Positions 37,958 to 48,361 of a stretch of 64,000 nucleotides of DNA are shown here, one piece after another. Under the pieces are notes generated by a model that saw only the letters and a list, made by a program, of their open reading frames with translations, had not been told where the DNA came from and did no database searches. Origin of the DNA: Corynespora cassiicola (lineage: Eukaryota; Ascomycota; Dothideomycetes; Pleosporales; Corynesporascaceae); the NCBI GenBank assembly GCA_022059125.1, contig JAEUWY010000012.1, positions 930,001 to 994,000 on the forward strand, given 5' to 3'. Within the stretch, counting starts at the first letter, position 1, and each line of letters begins with the position of its first letter. The position numbers were made by a program, and so were the translations under genes.

Positions 37958-39099
37958 TACTAATATAATAATATCTCAAGCTATAATTTAATTAGTATTA
38001 ATTTTTTTAAAAAGTAATTAAATTAAAAGATTATAATTAAATTTTAATTAATTTTAATTTTTTTAAAAAAATTTTTTACTTATAATTTAATTTTATAAAA
38101 GCTAATTTAACTCCTACTTTTTTATTTCTCTTTTTTTTTATATATTCTTATTTAGAATCTAGGCCTCTTTCTATTACTAACTTATTAGAAAATATAATTT
38201 TATTTAAATTTATATTTTCTATATTTTTTAATTGGTTTTTGCGTATTTTAATTTTATTTTAACTTTTTTTTTATTTAAATACAGCTTTTTAGTACTAATA
38301 TTTGTACTATAATTTTTTTTTTTTTAAATATTTTTGTAAACTTTTTTTAGATATTTTTATATTATTTTCTAAAAATATTTTTTTATTTATTTTTTTAGGG
38401 CTTTTAATTAAATCCCTATTTATAATTTTTTTATCTTTTTTTAATAGCTTTATTTTATTCTAATTTCTATCTCTTATTATGCTATTAAATAAATTTTTTT
38501 TAATACGTTGTATAGTATTATAAATACTTTTTTTACTTTTATTTAATATATTAGAAATAGTTATAATAGATGTATTAGCTTTATATAAAAGATTAACTTT
38601 TTCTTTATATATTAAGAATTAAGGTTCTATCTTATCTGTGTTTAGAGGAAATAGAGATTTAAGTTTAAATTTCTAAATATTTATTTTTATACTAATTTAA
38701 CTAGTTTATTATTATATAATTAGTGCTTATATAAGCAAAACTTTATTTTTAAAACTTTATTTTTTTAATATTAAATTAAATATTTAGCTTTAGTTTTTTA
38801 CTTACGTAATACAGACTTAGCTAAATATACTTAGCGTAAAATAAAAAGTTTAAAAAATTTTATGAATAAAAAATAAATTAGATTTTAATTTTACTCTTTT
38901 TTTAGTCTACTTTTTTTCTAACTTTTAAGTCTATTATTATTATATAAGCAATTTATTTTTTTAATTATAATAAAAAACTAGATAAATCTCTATATATCTT
39001 ATTTTTTTCTTAAAAAATAACTAGTTTAGTTAAAAAGTTATAGAAGTTTAAAAAGTGCTATTTTTTCGATTACTCTTTTTTAATATCACCTCTCTGTAT

Positions 39100-40000
39100 A
39101 TAAAGTAAGTAAGCTGCGTGAAACCTGCGCTTAATACATACTTTAAATATAATAAGTATTATTTTTAAAACTACTATTAATATATTATTTAAGCTATTTT
39201 TTTATTATTAATTTTAGTGTAAAGCAAATACTATTACCTAAATCTAGATCTTTTATATATATGTAATTAAAAAATAAAAAACTAGTATTAATTATTAAGT
39301 GCGTTTTTATTTTTAGATTAATTTATAAACTTTTAGTTATTATTAAAGCGTTATATTATAATAAAAAATAAATAGTATTAGATAGCTTAAATATATCTAC
39401 TAAATATAACTATATAATATTATTTTACGGTTAGACTAATAACAAACTTAGATTTTAGTAAATTAAATTATTTAAAGCTAAAACTGTTTTTAATAATTCT
39501 CTATAATAATAACTTTTTATTATTAATAATTATTTATTATATATTAATAGTTATTATATTTTATAAATTTTAAAATATAATATTATAATTATTACTTTCT
39601 CTCTCTACACTATTTATATTTTTTTATTTTTTAATATAGAACTTTTTTTTAAAAAACAATAGAGTATCTAAAGCTTTTATATAATTTTATATAGTTTTTT
39701 AATACTTTTAGTATTAGTAAAAAAAAGTATTTAGTATTATATAGTAAAATACAGAAAAAAATATTTATAAAAATAAATATTATTAGTATTTAGAAGCACT
39801 TTAGACTGTAAGTTATTTATATTAACTATTTTTTAAAAAAAATTAATATAATTTTATTAAATTACTAAAATAAATATAAATTTTTAGCTAAATTAATTTT
39901 ATTATAATTTAATAATGTTTATAAAAGTTATATTAATATTAAAAAAAAAAATTCATAAAGCAGATATCCGCTACTTAAATAAAAAAACTACCTATTTTTA
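39100..40000 (+). pseudogene. Relic of the Fot1/pogo-like transposase, C-terminal half
   Basis: Read as plus-strand codons with TAG and TAA taken as mutated TGG, CAA or CGA, the order of blocks is: a PLVIIKALYYN-like segment (about 39330-39365), GWTNN (from 39429), LLIIDNH-like (about 39515-39555) and a PPHT-x-H-x-x-QPL-like block (about 39590-39640). This is the usual order around the second and third acidic residues of pogo-family DDE transposases. The N-terminal half should lie left of 34871 but is too mutated for me to read. The Tc1-like copy has split the gene. Confidence 0.6.
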
Positions 40001-40689
40001 ATATTTTAATATAATACTACTATAATATTACTATATTTTTTTAAAAAAAGTAAACACAGTAAATATTAAAAAAAATTAATAGTAATTTTTATAATACTTT
40101 TAAATAGTATAGTAAATTTAATATTAGTTAAAAAAGTAAAAAAAATTAAAAATATGTTTAACGAAACTTAGGCTTAGCTAGTTATTAATACTATAATACT
40201 TTACTAATATAAAATATATAAGTATAAAAAAAGTACGAAATTTTTTTTTAAATAAATACTATTATAAAAAAATATTTTTAATAAAAAATTAAAAAATAAA
40301 GCTAAAAATAGTAAAAAATAATTAAAACTACTATTAACGTTATCTAACTAGTAATTATATTTTTAAATTTAATATTATATATAAAAATATTACTATAATA
40401 AATTTAATAAAATATATTATTTTTATAAATTTTTTTATTATATATTTTAAACTTATAGAAAAAAAATTATAGTATTAAATAATATTAAATAAAATATTAG
40501 AAACTAACTTATAAACAGCAGAAAATAAACTTTTAATACTACTTTTATAAATTTTATAAAAATTTAAATTAATAATATTAAAAAATTAAATTATATAAAG
40601 TTATAATTAAGTACTAAAAATATGTAATTTACTATAGAAACTAAGCTTATTTTAGTGTTAATAAATGCGGTGTTATTTTACGAATTCGA

Positions 40690-40728
40690 CTCGCTTAATG
40701 ATGTGGCCCGGCTGATGATTAGTGACTC
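40690..40728 (-). repeat. Right terminal inverted repeat of the Fot1/pogo-like element
   Basis: Followed by TA at 40729-40730. It marks the abrupt return to normal base composition. Confidence 0.9.
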
Positions 40729-41187
40729 TATCGAAATAGTTCACCGATAAAGTTTATAGCGGTGATTGATGTACCATCACTGGACCAGCCTAGCTGTCCC
40801 TCTGGTCCTTCTCTTCCAAAACCAGCTCCACTATCCACGACTGAACCGTTCATCCTTCACATGTACTCTGTTCAGCCTGATTGCACAAAAATTGCAAGGT
40901 TTCCGTCCCTAACTTCATGCTAACGGGGCCTCTCGGGACTCCTCCATTGCGTTAGGTTTAGATTCCCACACCCTGCATGCTGCTAAACTCGGGGCCTATC
41001 GCGGAAGAACCCACCATATCCATACGAACTATATGAGTTATCGTATAATAGGGTTTCGAGGGGCATAGATCTACTAGATGCATATGCGCGTGTATGGTAT
41101 TCGGCACTGTACCTAGGCCATGCACCTGTTAGCAAATGTCAAGATACAACATTGGCGGAAATGGATAACGTACTCCATACTTTTACC
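40729..41187. other. Spacer right of the transposon nest
   Basis: Base composition is normal from about 40735. It should contain the 3' UTR of the DUF3431 gene. No gene is visible. Confidence 0.6.
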
Positions 41188-42683
41188 TCACTCTTCGGGC
41201 GCCGATCGATTACGTTCCTCCTGATTCCACCCAACAAATGGCCACCCTTTGGGCATCGTGGCATAGGGTGGTAAGATATACCGACCGTCACAACTGCCCT
41301 TCTCTTTACATTGCAAATCACAAAGGCCGAAGACCTTACAATAACAATCCTTGGCTGAGGGACAGTGGACCGGTTCTTTACCGAATATCACTGGTGGTTG
41401 AGTTAGCGCATGACCAGTCCAAAAGCATACTGAAGTAAGTGCCGATGACGCCCATTGGACTGATAGATCACAACAGGCCACGTCAGGCGACTGACGCCAG
41501 CACCAATATTGCTGGACTCGTAGTACTAGCCAACAAAGAGCCGCGCAGGCCGCTTGGGCATCGGTGAGAACAGGAGAGAAATCGGTGAACAGACGCTGTG
41601 GGCACCGCGTCCTTCTTTGAATGAAGGACGGCTGACTATGCGTCGTACAGACTTTGCCAATTTGCCGCGATTTAGGCTACACATAGCATACGCCGTGCCC
41701 GAGGAATGGGGGCCATGTGAGAAAGAACTTACTGTGCCATGAATATTCCAATATTCTCCCGCTGATACTATCATCCAAGTCGGTGTTGAGCAACCACTCG
41801 CGATACTTTTCGTACTCCTCCTTTTTCCTTCCCCTAATCTTCTCTCTTGTTGCCGCAAACTGTGCGCAACAACTGACACCAACATATCTTGGAACCTCTT
41901 TCTCTGGGAAGAGAACCTCAAATGCCTTCTTGTAGTCTCCTCCAGCATGCACTGCAGCCCGGTGTTCACCCTCCTCTTCGAGAGGTTTAATCTCCGAAGG
42001 ACAGCCTAGTGACCATGCGCAGCGGATATTCACGTATCCTTCGGACTCGAGGTAGGGCAGCTGGAAATGGCGGAGCATAGGGAGGCCGTCGTAATCTGGG
42101 TCATCGTTATGCCACTGATAGCGGTTGGGATGAATGAATAGGACGTTGTCCTGTTAGGAAGGCGTGTTAGCTTTCTGTGTCACAAGTCGGTGGGGATGAT
42201 CTTACAGGAAGGTTGTCGTAGTGGTCGATGATATAACTGTGCACTTGTCAATTCCATGGAGGGGTCGCACGGGGATAAAATAGCGCAGACTCACGTCAAA
42301 TACACCATGCTCTCCCTTCCCTTGTTTTTAGGCACAGTAAGCTCGGCGGAACTATTGTCCACCCTATAGATGTTCTTGTCCCATGTTGGAAAGTATTCAT
42401 CGAGCCACGTCGCATCCTCCGAAGCTTGACTGGCGACAACGACGGCAATTTTTCGATTTATGGCGGCGTTTTCGCTTTCCACAAGCCTGCCGTCGTCATT
42501 TGGCTGGGGTGGGGGCTTGTCGAGGCTGGCGCCTGTGTGGTCCGTTCCGGTCAGAGGGCGTTCAGCTGTCGGAGCTGGAGTATCGAACAGTTCGGCTTTC
42601 AGGTGGAAGAGGAGAGCAAGGAAGAGCCAAGCAGATAGTGCAATGGCGGCATTCCTAGCTGTAAACCGCCTATGAAAAGGCAT
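41188..42683 (-). CDS. DUF3431 family membrane protein
   Basis: Predicted 346 residues from four exons on the minus strand: 42683-42295, 42236-42206, 42150-41733 and 41390-41188. An N-terminal hydrophobic segment (AAIALSAWLFLALLFHL, residues about 11-27) behind a basic start suggests a type II single-pass protein of the secretory pathway. The body follows the fungal DUF3431 pattern: IAVVVASQASEDATWLDEYF, YRVDN, VPKNKGRES, YIIDHYDNLPDNVLFIHPNR, QWHNDDPDYD, GYVNIRC, CCAQFA, SGRILEYSWH, IFGK and a Cys-rich CPSAKDCYCKVFGLCDLQC end. The family is often compared with glycosyltransferases, but its activity is not established. The last intron is 342 nt, long for this window, though the two sides join exactly as the family expects. 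Confidence 0.87.
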
Positions 42684-43118
42684 TGTGACATCGGAAGTTG
42701 TGTCTGGGACACAGTCGAGAAATGTACATGAGGATGCGGCCACAGTGAGCTTCCCCGGGGATGATCTTGACCGATCCCCTGCAGGGGCGGCGATCAGCCA
42801 ATCACGAGGCTTGGCGCGTGTTAGTCAGGAACGTCAAGGCGACCATTCAGATTTGCGTGAAAGATCTAGCACCTTTCCTTACGGTCTTTTGCATGTGCAA
42901 TTGCTTTCAAATAAAGGCACGGAAACGTCATTCTTCTATGAAATGGTGCATCAATCATATATCCAAGCACTTTTAGATCAACGCCTAGGCCAGAGAGACA
43001 TTGGAGAGTCATGATAGATATATTAGAGCCGTTATGGGTAACTGTTATTCGAACCGGAACCTCAAAAGACACAAACCCCTGAGTCTGGGTCTGTGGGCTT
43101 ATTGCTCCAACATATACC
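42684..43118. other. Spacer between DUF3431 and PLD genes
   Basis: 435 bp, holding the DUF3431 promoter and the 3' UTR of the phospholipase D gene; both genes run leftwards. Nothing else is visible. Confidence 0.6.
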
Positions 43119-46100
43119 TTAGGTGTAGAGTTCCTCGGTGAAAGCGTTCAAGCCAACACCCTCCTTGGCAATGTCTTCCTCCTTGAGGAAGAGAAGGGGC
43201 ATCTCGACTAGTGTTCCCTTAATCTTGCTGAGCTCCTCCTTGACCTCGCGGATGCCATCTTCACCCTGGCTGAAGTTCTCAGCAACAACGTGGCCGATTT
43301 TGTATTGGCTCGGCTTCTTCTCCTTGCCATCACCCTCTTTTTGGGCGAAGAAGCGGGAATAGTACTCGTCATACTGCTTCCAGTTTCGAACCTCATCGGT
43401 CGGAACGGGGTGGAACACCTTGCCAAATGCATCCGTGTTCGTCTTTGCCCTCCAGTTCCACAGGGACTGGAATTCATCCGACACAGGATCTACGACCTGC
43501 TGATCTTCCTCGGAGCCCCAATCATATTGGTTGCGAGTGCCAATCGGCTCGTAGTTCTGGTCAGGGCGTTCCATATCTTGAGGCCTAATCAAGCCTATGT
43601 GCTTGCGGAAAATCTGCCTGCGAAGGGAGGCAGCGAACTTGGACGCGCGCCAGGGACGACCATCCATGGACGACTCGACGGGCTCGGGGTCCTGAATGAT
43701 GATTGCGATTTCCGAATCATGGTCTCCGAGTTGCGAGCGGTCATTGAGATTGGCGCTACCGCAGATGACGATCTGGTCGTCTGCAATGAGCAACTGTGAA
43801 ATTGTTAGCTATAAACGGTCTCATGAGGTCACACGACAAACCTTGCTGTGAATATAAAGCTCCTCGCTAACGAACGCATCAATCTCCTCCATGCGACCAC
43901 CCTCCCAGGGAACATTGCGGATGTCTTCACCGCCAAGCATGTAGCACTCGCTGACGGTATCCCAGCGTCCGTCACCCAGACCTTGACGGCCACCAATCTT
44001 GGAAGCTTCCTGTTGGTACCGCTGATAATCATCCGGGCGGCCATGTCCTTGAGGTCGGTCATATCCAGAGTCCATCTCGTATGCTTGAGATTGGCCCTGA
44101 TTACCGCCATAGTTTCCACTGGACGAGCCGTCCATTTCGTATACTCCATATTCAGCAGTGGGAGGGGGGCGGTACGGTTGATAGCCTCGGGATCCTTCGT
44201 GAGCAGCATCGTAGCCCTCTCGCGCTTGCTCATAGGATACGCCACTGCGTTCCTCTGCAGCTCGCATAGCACCGCTCGCGTTGATACGGTCGTAGCTGCG
44301 GAGGTTGTAAAACCGAATGTACTCCATTGGGTTGAAGCCAGCCTTGGCAATCTCCTCGTAAATCGAATGTCCTCCTCGGTTGATTGACTCATATTGGAAC
44401 TCCATGATAGCACGAGTACCCAAAGCATCGTCGCTCTTCAGGTCTCCTGCAAAGGCAGGAACTGCTGGCATCATAACCATCATCTTATACTTCTCGCCAT
44501 TTCGAGCGGCACGAACGATACGCTCGACAATAGCTGCGCCGACTTGGTTCTTGACAGGCTTCTGCTCGTTTCTAATGCTGTAAGCACTCGCACGTCTCAG
44601 AATCCTTTTTGGAGACTTACCCGGTGGCAGTAATGAAGAATTGGTTCTCGATATAGACAAAGTGCTTGCTGTTCTTGATGATCTCACAATATGCGTTTTG
44701 AATGGAGTGCTGCTCATATCAGGACACAGGCTCTAATAGCTGACATGAAACGTACCTCGGTGGAGATATTGTGGCTCCATTTGGCCGAACTGCGCGTGAT
44801 CTGGCAGTCTACACCACCCCGCTGAGAACCATGCTCACCGTGAGATTGATGAGATGAGTGATGTTGGCCGCCATGCTGGCCACCCTGCATTTGATGATAA
44901 CCTTCGTTGACACGCGAGTATATCTTTTGCCGGAAGCCTCCGCCGCCTCCACTGCCAAAGAGACCGCGCTCTCCGCTGGACTCGTCGTTCTCATCACCAA
45001 ATCCACGCTGGCCTTCTTCTTCGTCTTCGAAACCTCGCTGCTGGTTTGGAGGTGGAGGGTAGTGTCCGCCCTCTTGCGCGCCACTTCCTGTGGCAGAAAG
45101 CCTGGAGTAACGGGTGGCTTTCTTGCTATATTTCTCGTCATATATGAAGTTCCATCGCTGCGAGAAGTGAGTCCGCAGGTCCTGGACGGCTGGGCCTGAC
45201 AGACATAGGGCAACGTCAGACCAGCCCATGCGGGAGTTCTGGGTCCTGTCAAGCTTGTTGTTCTCCCAGTTTGGAACATCCTCTGGAACCATGTTAGTCT
45301 CTTACTCATAATCCAGTTCATTTCATCTCGACCAGCGAGTCCACAAGTCCAAGCGAAGCAGAACGAGGGAGTACATACGGAAATCTAAAAAAGGATCAGC
45401 ATTGTCTTTCAAAGCTCCGGCCTGAATACATACCTAAAATTCGGGCATTGTTGAAGTCTTGACCTGGGAATACGACACGGTCAAGATCGCCAGGGTGAGC
45501 ATCTGCAATGGGATGCTGGTTCAGATCCCATCGGCCATAACATAGATCTAGGCCTTTATCCCATCATACACGTCAGTTGATGCTCTCCAATATATGTGTC
45601 TCAAGCGCAAAGTGATTTTGAACGTACCGCCCATGAATGCTATGGTGCCATCAACCAGGCACAGCTTTTCGTGGTGTGCCCAATAAAGTACCGTGCCTAC
45701 GTTTTAGAAGCTCGCGGTTAGCACCTGTCAATCACAAGGACATACGCGGGTGAGCCGTACCTTCGTGTGCACCATATACTGCCTTGAGACTGTCGCCTGG
45801 CATCTGTGCTAGCTTGGCGGGACTAAAGGACATGTTCTGCAGCGAGGAGATGAAAGAAGAAGAAAGCACAGCTGTGTCTGGAAGATGGTCTGGGTGCCTA
45901 AAGACGGCAATGTTGGGGTGGATATCCTCCAAGTGGTGCTTGGTGTGGGCCGACGATACTGGAATTGGCGGGGCGATCAGCGGGTCCGTTCTTTCAACTT
46001 CCTCGAGAGATTTGAAGATGACATCCAGACCGATGCGCGTGAGCGTTTTGGTTATGGAGTCGGTAGATTGAGGGAGGAGGGAATGTAGATAGTTGGGCAA

Positions 46101-46928
46101 AGTTGGAGTGAGTAACTTACGCGTTAATGCCTGGGTTACTTCCTTGTACACGATGATGTTGACCTTGACGCCACGCTTGGCAGCCGCCTCCAGCATACGG
46201 TCGACACGGTATTGCTGATACTTGGCCGGGGGTCGACGAAGGTAGAGCTCGGGGGATAGCCACCAGTCAAGGATCCAGATGGACTCCCTAGCACGCTCGA
46301 GGGCCACGCTGACGGCCCACATGTAGCTGCAGCCATCGACATACCACTTGATATCGTTTCCGTGACGCTCCGGAGCAAAGCTCAGGAAGCGGTGTTGCGA
46401 ATGGAGCTCTGGACCAGGCGTGACTTGAGCATCTTGGCCGCCCTGCTGTTGTGCCGAGGGACCGCCCTCTTGTTGTGGCTTATCCTCCTTGCCAGATAGG
46501 GCATCTTTGATGTCGGAGCCGATGTCGTGGATGGTATCGTGGAGCTTGTTGAAGACGAAGGACATGCCGCCGCCTTGGTTGGACGATTGGCCGCCCTGCT
46601 GCTGGTTTTCCTAGAGGTCGAGGGTCAGAGACGTGGTTGTGAGGTTGTGAGGTTGCTGCGAGGGTGGTTTGCAGGGTGAAAGAGGGGTCAATGGCCAGGC
46701 GGGAGGCACGCAGGGTTTTAAAAAGCAAGCCCCCGTCGCAGGCCGCAAATCTCATGTGGCACTAAGGCACTGGTGGAGCAGCATCCAGGTACTCACGTTC
46801 TTCTTGCCGCCGCCAAAGAAGCGTCTGCCCACGTCGCCGATGAGGCCACGGTCTCCTTCACCGCCCTCGTGCTGCTGCCCGGGGTAGTCGCCGTAGGCAA
46901 GGTCGTCGTCACGGCGGTTGTAAGCCAT
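43119..46928 (-). CDS. Phospholipase D
   Basis: Predicted 1,013 residues from ten exons on the minus strand: 46928-46797, 46610-46121, 45958-45761, 45696-45628, 45553-45434, 45384-45379, 45282-44756, 44709-44621, 44577-43842 and 43793-43119. It hydrolyses phosphatidylcholine-type lipids to phosphatidic acid. Two HKD motifs are present: HEKLCLVD (residues 282-289) and HSKLLIAD (787-794, split by intron 9). Family segments include ILDWWLSPELYLRRPP, SSAHTKHHLEDIHPN, MGGLDLCYGRWD, NSRMGWSDV, FVYIENQFFI, SVSECYMLGGEDIRNVPW and ICGSANLNDRSQLGDHDSEI. There is no PX or PH domain, as in the common fungal cytosolic type. Exon 6 is only 6 nt; without it and its flanking introns the conserved DFQDVPNWENNKLDR cannot be read. 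Gln/Gly/His-rich insertions enlarge the protein. The 162-nt second intron is in frame, so its removal is inferred from family continuity. Confidence 0.92.
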
Positions 46929-47646
46929 GCCAGAGGAAGTGCAGTCGGTGATGGCGTCCACACAGGTGGTGAGAAGGAATTGTAAAGCTTAGGAGCGGTA
47001 GTGAGCTTGGGGTGCAGATCAGCCCCGCGTCGTCATGGCTTCAGCTTCAGACCAGGGTCGTGCCTCATGCAAACAGGGCATTGGCACACGCGGCCACGCC
47101 TGTGAATGAGCCAAACGCTCCGCTGCCCTAGCGTATCGCCGTGCCCCGTTGCAACAATGCGCGCAAGCCGTGCCCCCAGCTTTCTCTCCTCGCCCTGTCT
47201 CTTGATGCCCCCTTCGTGTTCCCCTGGTGCCCCTTAGTGCCCCGCTTCTGCCGCTGATGCCCCAAGCTCCCTTTGCCCTGGAGATTCTTCGGCATGGCGG
47301 GCCTGATAGCGGATGTTTTTCGGCCGATTGCAATGGCGGAACCTGTGCGCCCTCGCCGTACTGTTGTCATGCTGAGATAACTCCCTCGAGGTGCCGGTGT
47401 CCGCCGAGGAGAAGGGTCTAGCCTCGCAGGGCATTCCAGATCGCATTGTGACGAGATGCGAGATCACGGATCCGCAGCCGGCTCCCTTTACCCCCGTCGC
47501 CTTGTGCCGTCCCTCGGTGACGTACCTCCCTTTGGATGACATTATAGAAGGGCATTCGGGATTCTTTCGGATGCCCCCGCTCACCCCCTCCATCTGCTTG
47601 ATTTGCTACCATAGCTATTTAACCCCTCCAGCACTTCGTATCTGCC
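46929..47646. other. Divergent promoter PLD / cyanase
   Basis: About 720 bp between two genes transcribed away from each other. Short frames on both strands overlap and lack domains. The right end is pyrimidine-rich, as expected for a leader. Confidence 0.6.
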
Positions 47647-48361
47647 ATGTCTCCCATCTCTCGCCTTGCTCTTTCTTCCAGAATCGCCCCGCGTGCAATT
47701 GTTCCCGTGGTATCAGCATCCATCCGACCCTCAGCCACATACACTGCCATTCGTCACTTACATCCGACCAAAATGTCGAGCAAGCCCATCGCCACTTTGG
47801 ATGTGAGCAGTTCGTCCATTGTTTGTCGTCCTGCCTATGTTGACTGTCACAGGAATCCCTCATCCCCCGCCTGCCTCCTTCGTCACCCACTCTGTTCGAG
47901 GCAAAGAAGAAGAAGAACCTGAGCTTCGAGGCCATTGCAAAGGAGGTGGGCCGCGATGAAGTCGCAGTTGCTGCTTTGTTCTACGGACAAGCTCAGGCGT
48001 CCCCAGAGGACATCCAGAAGCTCTCTCAGGTCCTGGAGCTCCCCGTGGAGCTGCTCGAGTCGCAACTTTCCGGATTTCCGGACCGCGGCAGGACCATTGA
48101 AATGCCGCCCAAGGAGCCCTTGATCTACCGTTTGTACGAGATTGTCCAGAACTACGGCTATGCGTACAAGGCCGTGCTCAACGAGAAGTTCGGCGATGGC
48201 ATCATGAGCGCCATCAGCTTCTCCACAAAGGTCGAGAAAGAGACGGACGAGAAAGGCGACTGGGCAGTGATTACGCTGAGGGGCAAGTGGTACGTTGCTG
48301 CTGCGCTAGCTTTGCCGCGCCAGAACTAATCAATTCTAGGCTCCCCTACTCGCGATTCTAA
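47647..48361 (+). CDS. cynS: Cyanase (cyanate hydratase) with N-terminal extension
   Basis: Predicted 204 residues from three exons: 47647-47802, 47853-48289 and 48340-48361. The enzyme converts cyanate and bicarbonate to carbamate and CO2, the carbamate then giving ammonia. The core is complete: an N-terminal helical domain ([20 protein letters not shown]) and the active-site domain [14 protein letters not shown] to [10 protein letters not shown]. Arg145, Glu148 and Ser171 keep the spacing of the E. coli catalytic Arg96, Glu99 and Ser122. The end WLPYSRF is typical. The first 42 residues are an extra Arg/Ser/Ala-rich stretch without acidic residues, like a mitochondrial presequence. A second in-frame ATG at 47773 (Met43, AAAATGTCG context) would give the usual cytosolic-length enzyme. 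Confidence 0.95.

Larger units (their letters stand above)
35272..38630 (-). pseudogene. Transposase of the older Tc1-like copy, split and RIP-mutated
   Basis: The start codon has become ATA (38630-38628), the fourth codon is TAA where the inner copy has CAA, and further stops follow. The gene is divided by the inner element between 37958 and 35829. Intron positions appear shared with the inner copy (for example the AACCGGG donor context near 35695). Not functional. Confidence 0.8.
34873..39096 (-). mobile_element. Older Tc1-like transposon copy, interrupted by a second copy
   Basis: Starts CAGAGAGGTGATATT and ends with its reverse complement, flanked by TA at 34871-34872 and 39097-39098. 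The two ends match over about 230 bp (34873 to about 35105, and about 38868 to 39096). Without the inner copy and its TA duplication it is about 2,094 bp. Its two halves, 34873-35829 and 37958-39096, align along their length with the inner copy. Compared with that copy it carries many more C-to-T and G-to-A changes, so it was inserted and mutated earlier. Confidence 0.9.
33400..40728 (+). mobile_element. RIP-degenerate Fot1/pogo-like transposon containing nested Tc1-like copies
   Basis: The entire AT-rich block is bounded by 39-bp terminal inverted repeats (33400-33438 and 40690-40728; 36 of 39 match, all three differences are C/T transitions) flanked by TA on both sides. The ends start GAGTCACTAAT and retain the GC-rich core CAGCCGGGCCACAT. 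The total is 7,329 bp, or about 3.1 kb once the nested insertion (34873-39096) is removed. On the plus strand right of the insertion, the frame at about 39429-39660 still reads like a pogo-family DDE transposase when G-to-A and C-to-T changes are allowed for: a GWTNN block, an LLIIDNH-like block and an H-T-x-H-x-x-QPL-like block in that order. Many stops make it non-functional. At 3.1 kb it is longer than usual for Fot1, so a further insertion is possible. Confidence 0.82.

Noticed and set aside
33440..40690. AT-rich block as a mitochondrial insertion or centromere
   Set aside because: Paired inverted repeats with TA duplications and transposase motifs account for the whole block; no mitochondrial gene is readable.
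42684..42743. Upstream extension of the DUF3431 protein
   Set aside because: It begins with GTG. The ATG at 42683 directly precedes the basic residues and membrane anchor.
41139..43118. A second small gene beside DUF3431
   Set aside because: All sizeable minus-strand frames here are exons or shadows of the DUF3431 gene; plus-strand frames lack motifs.
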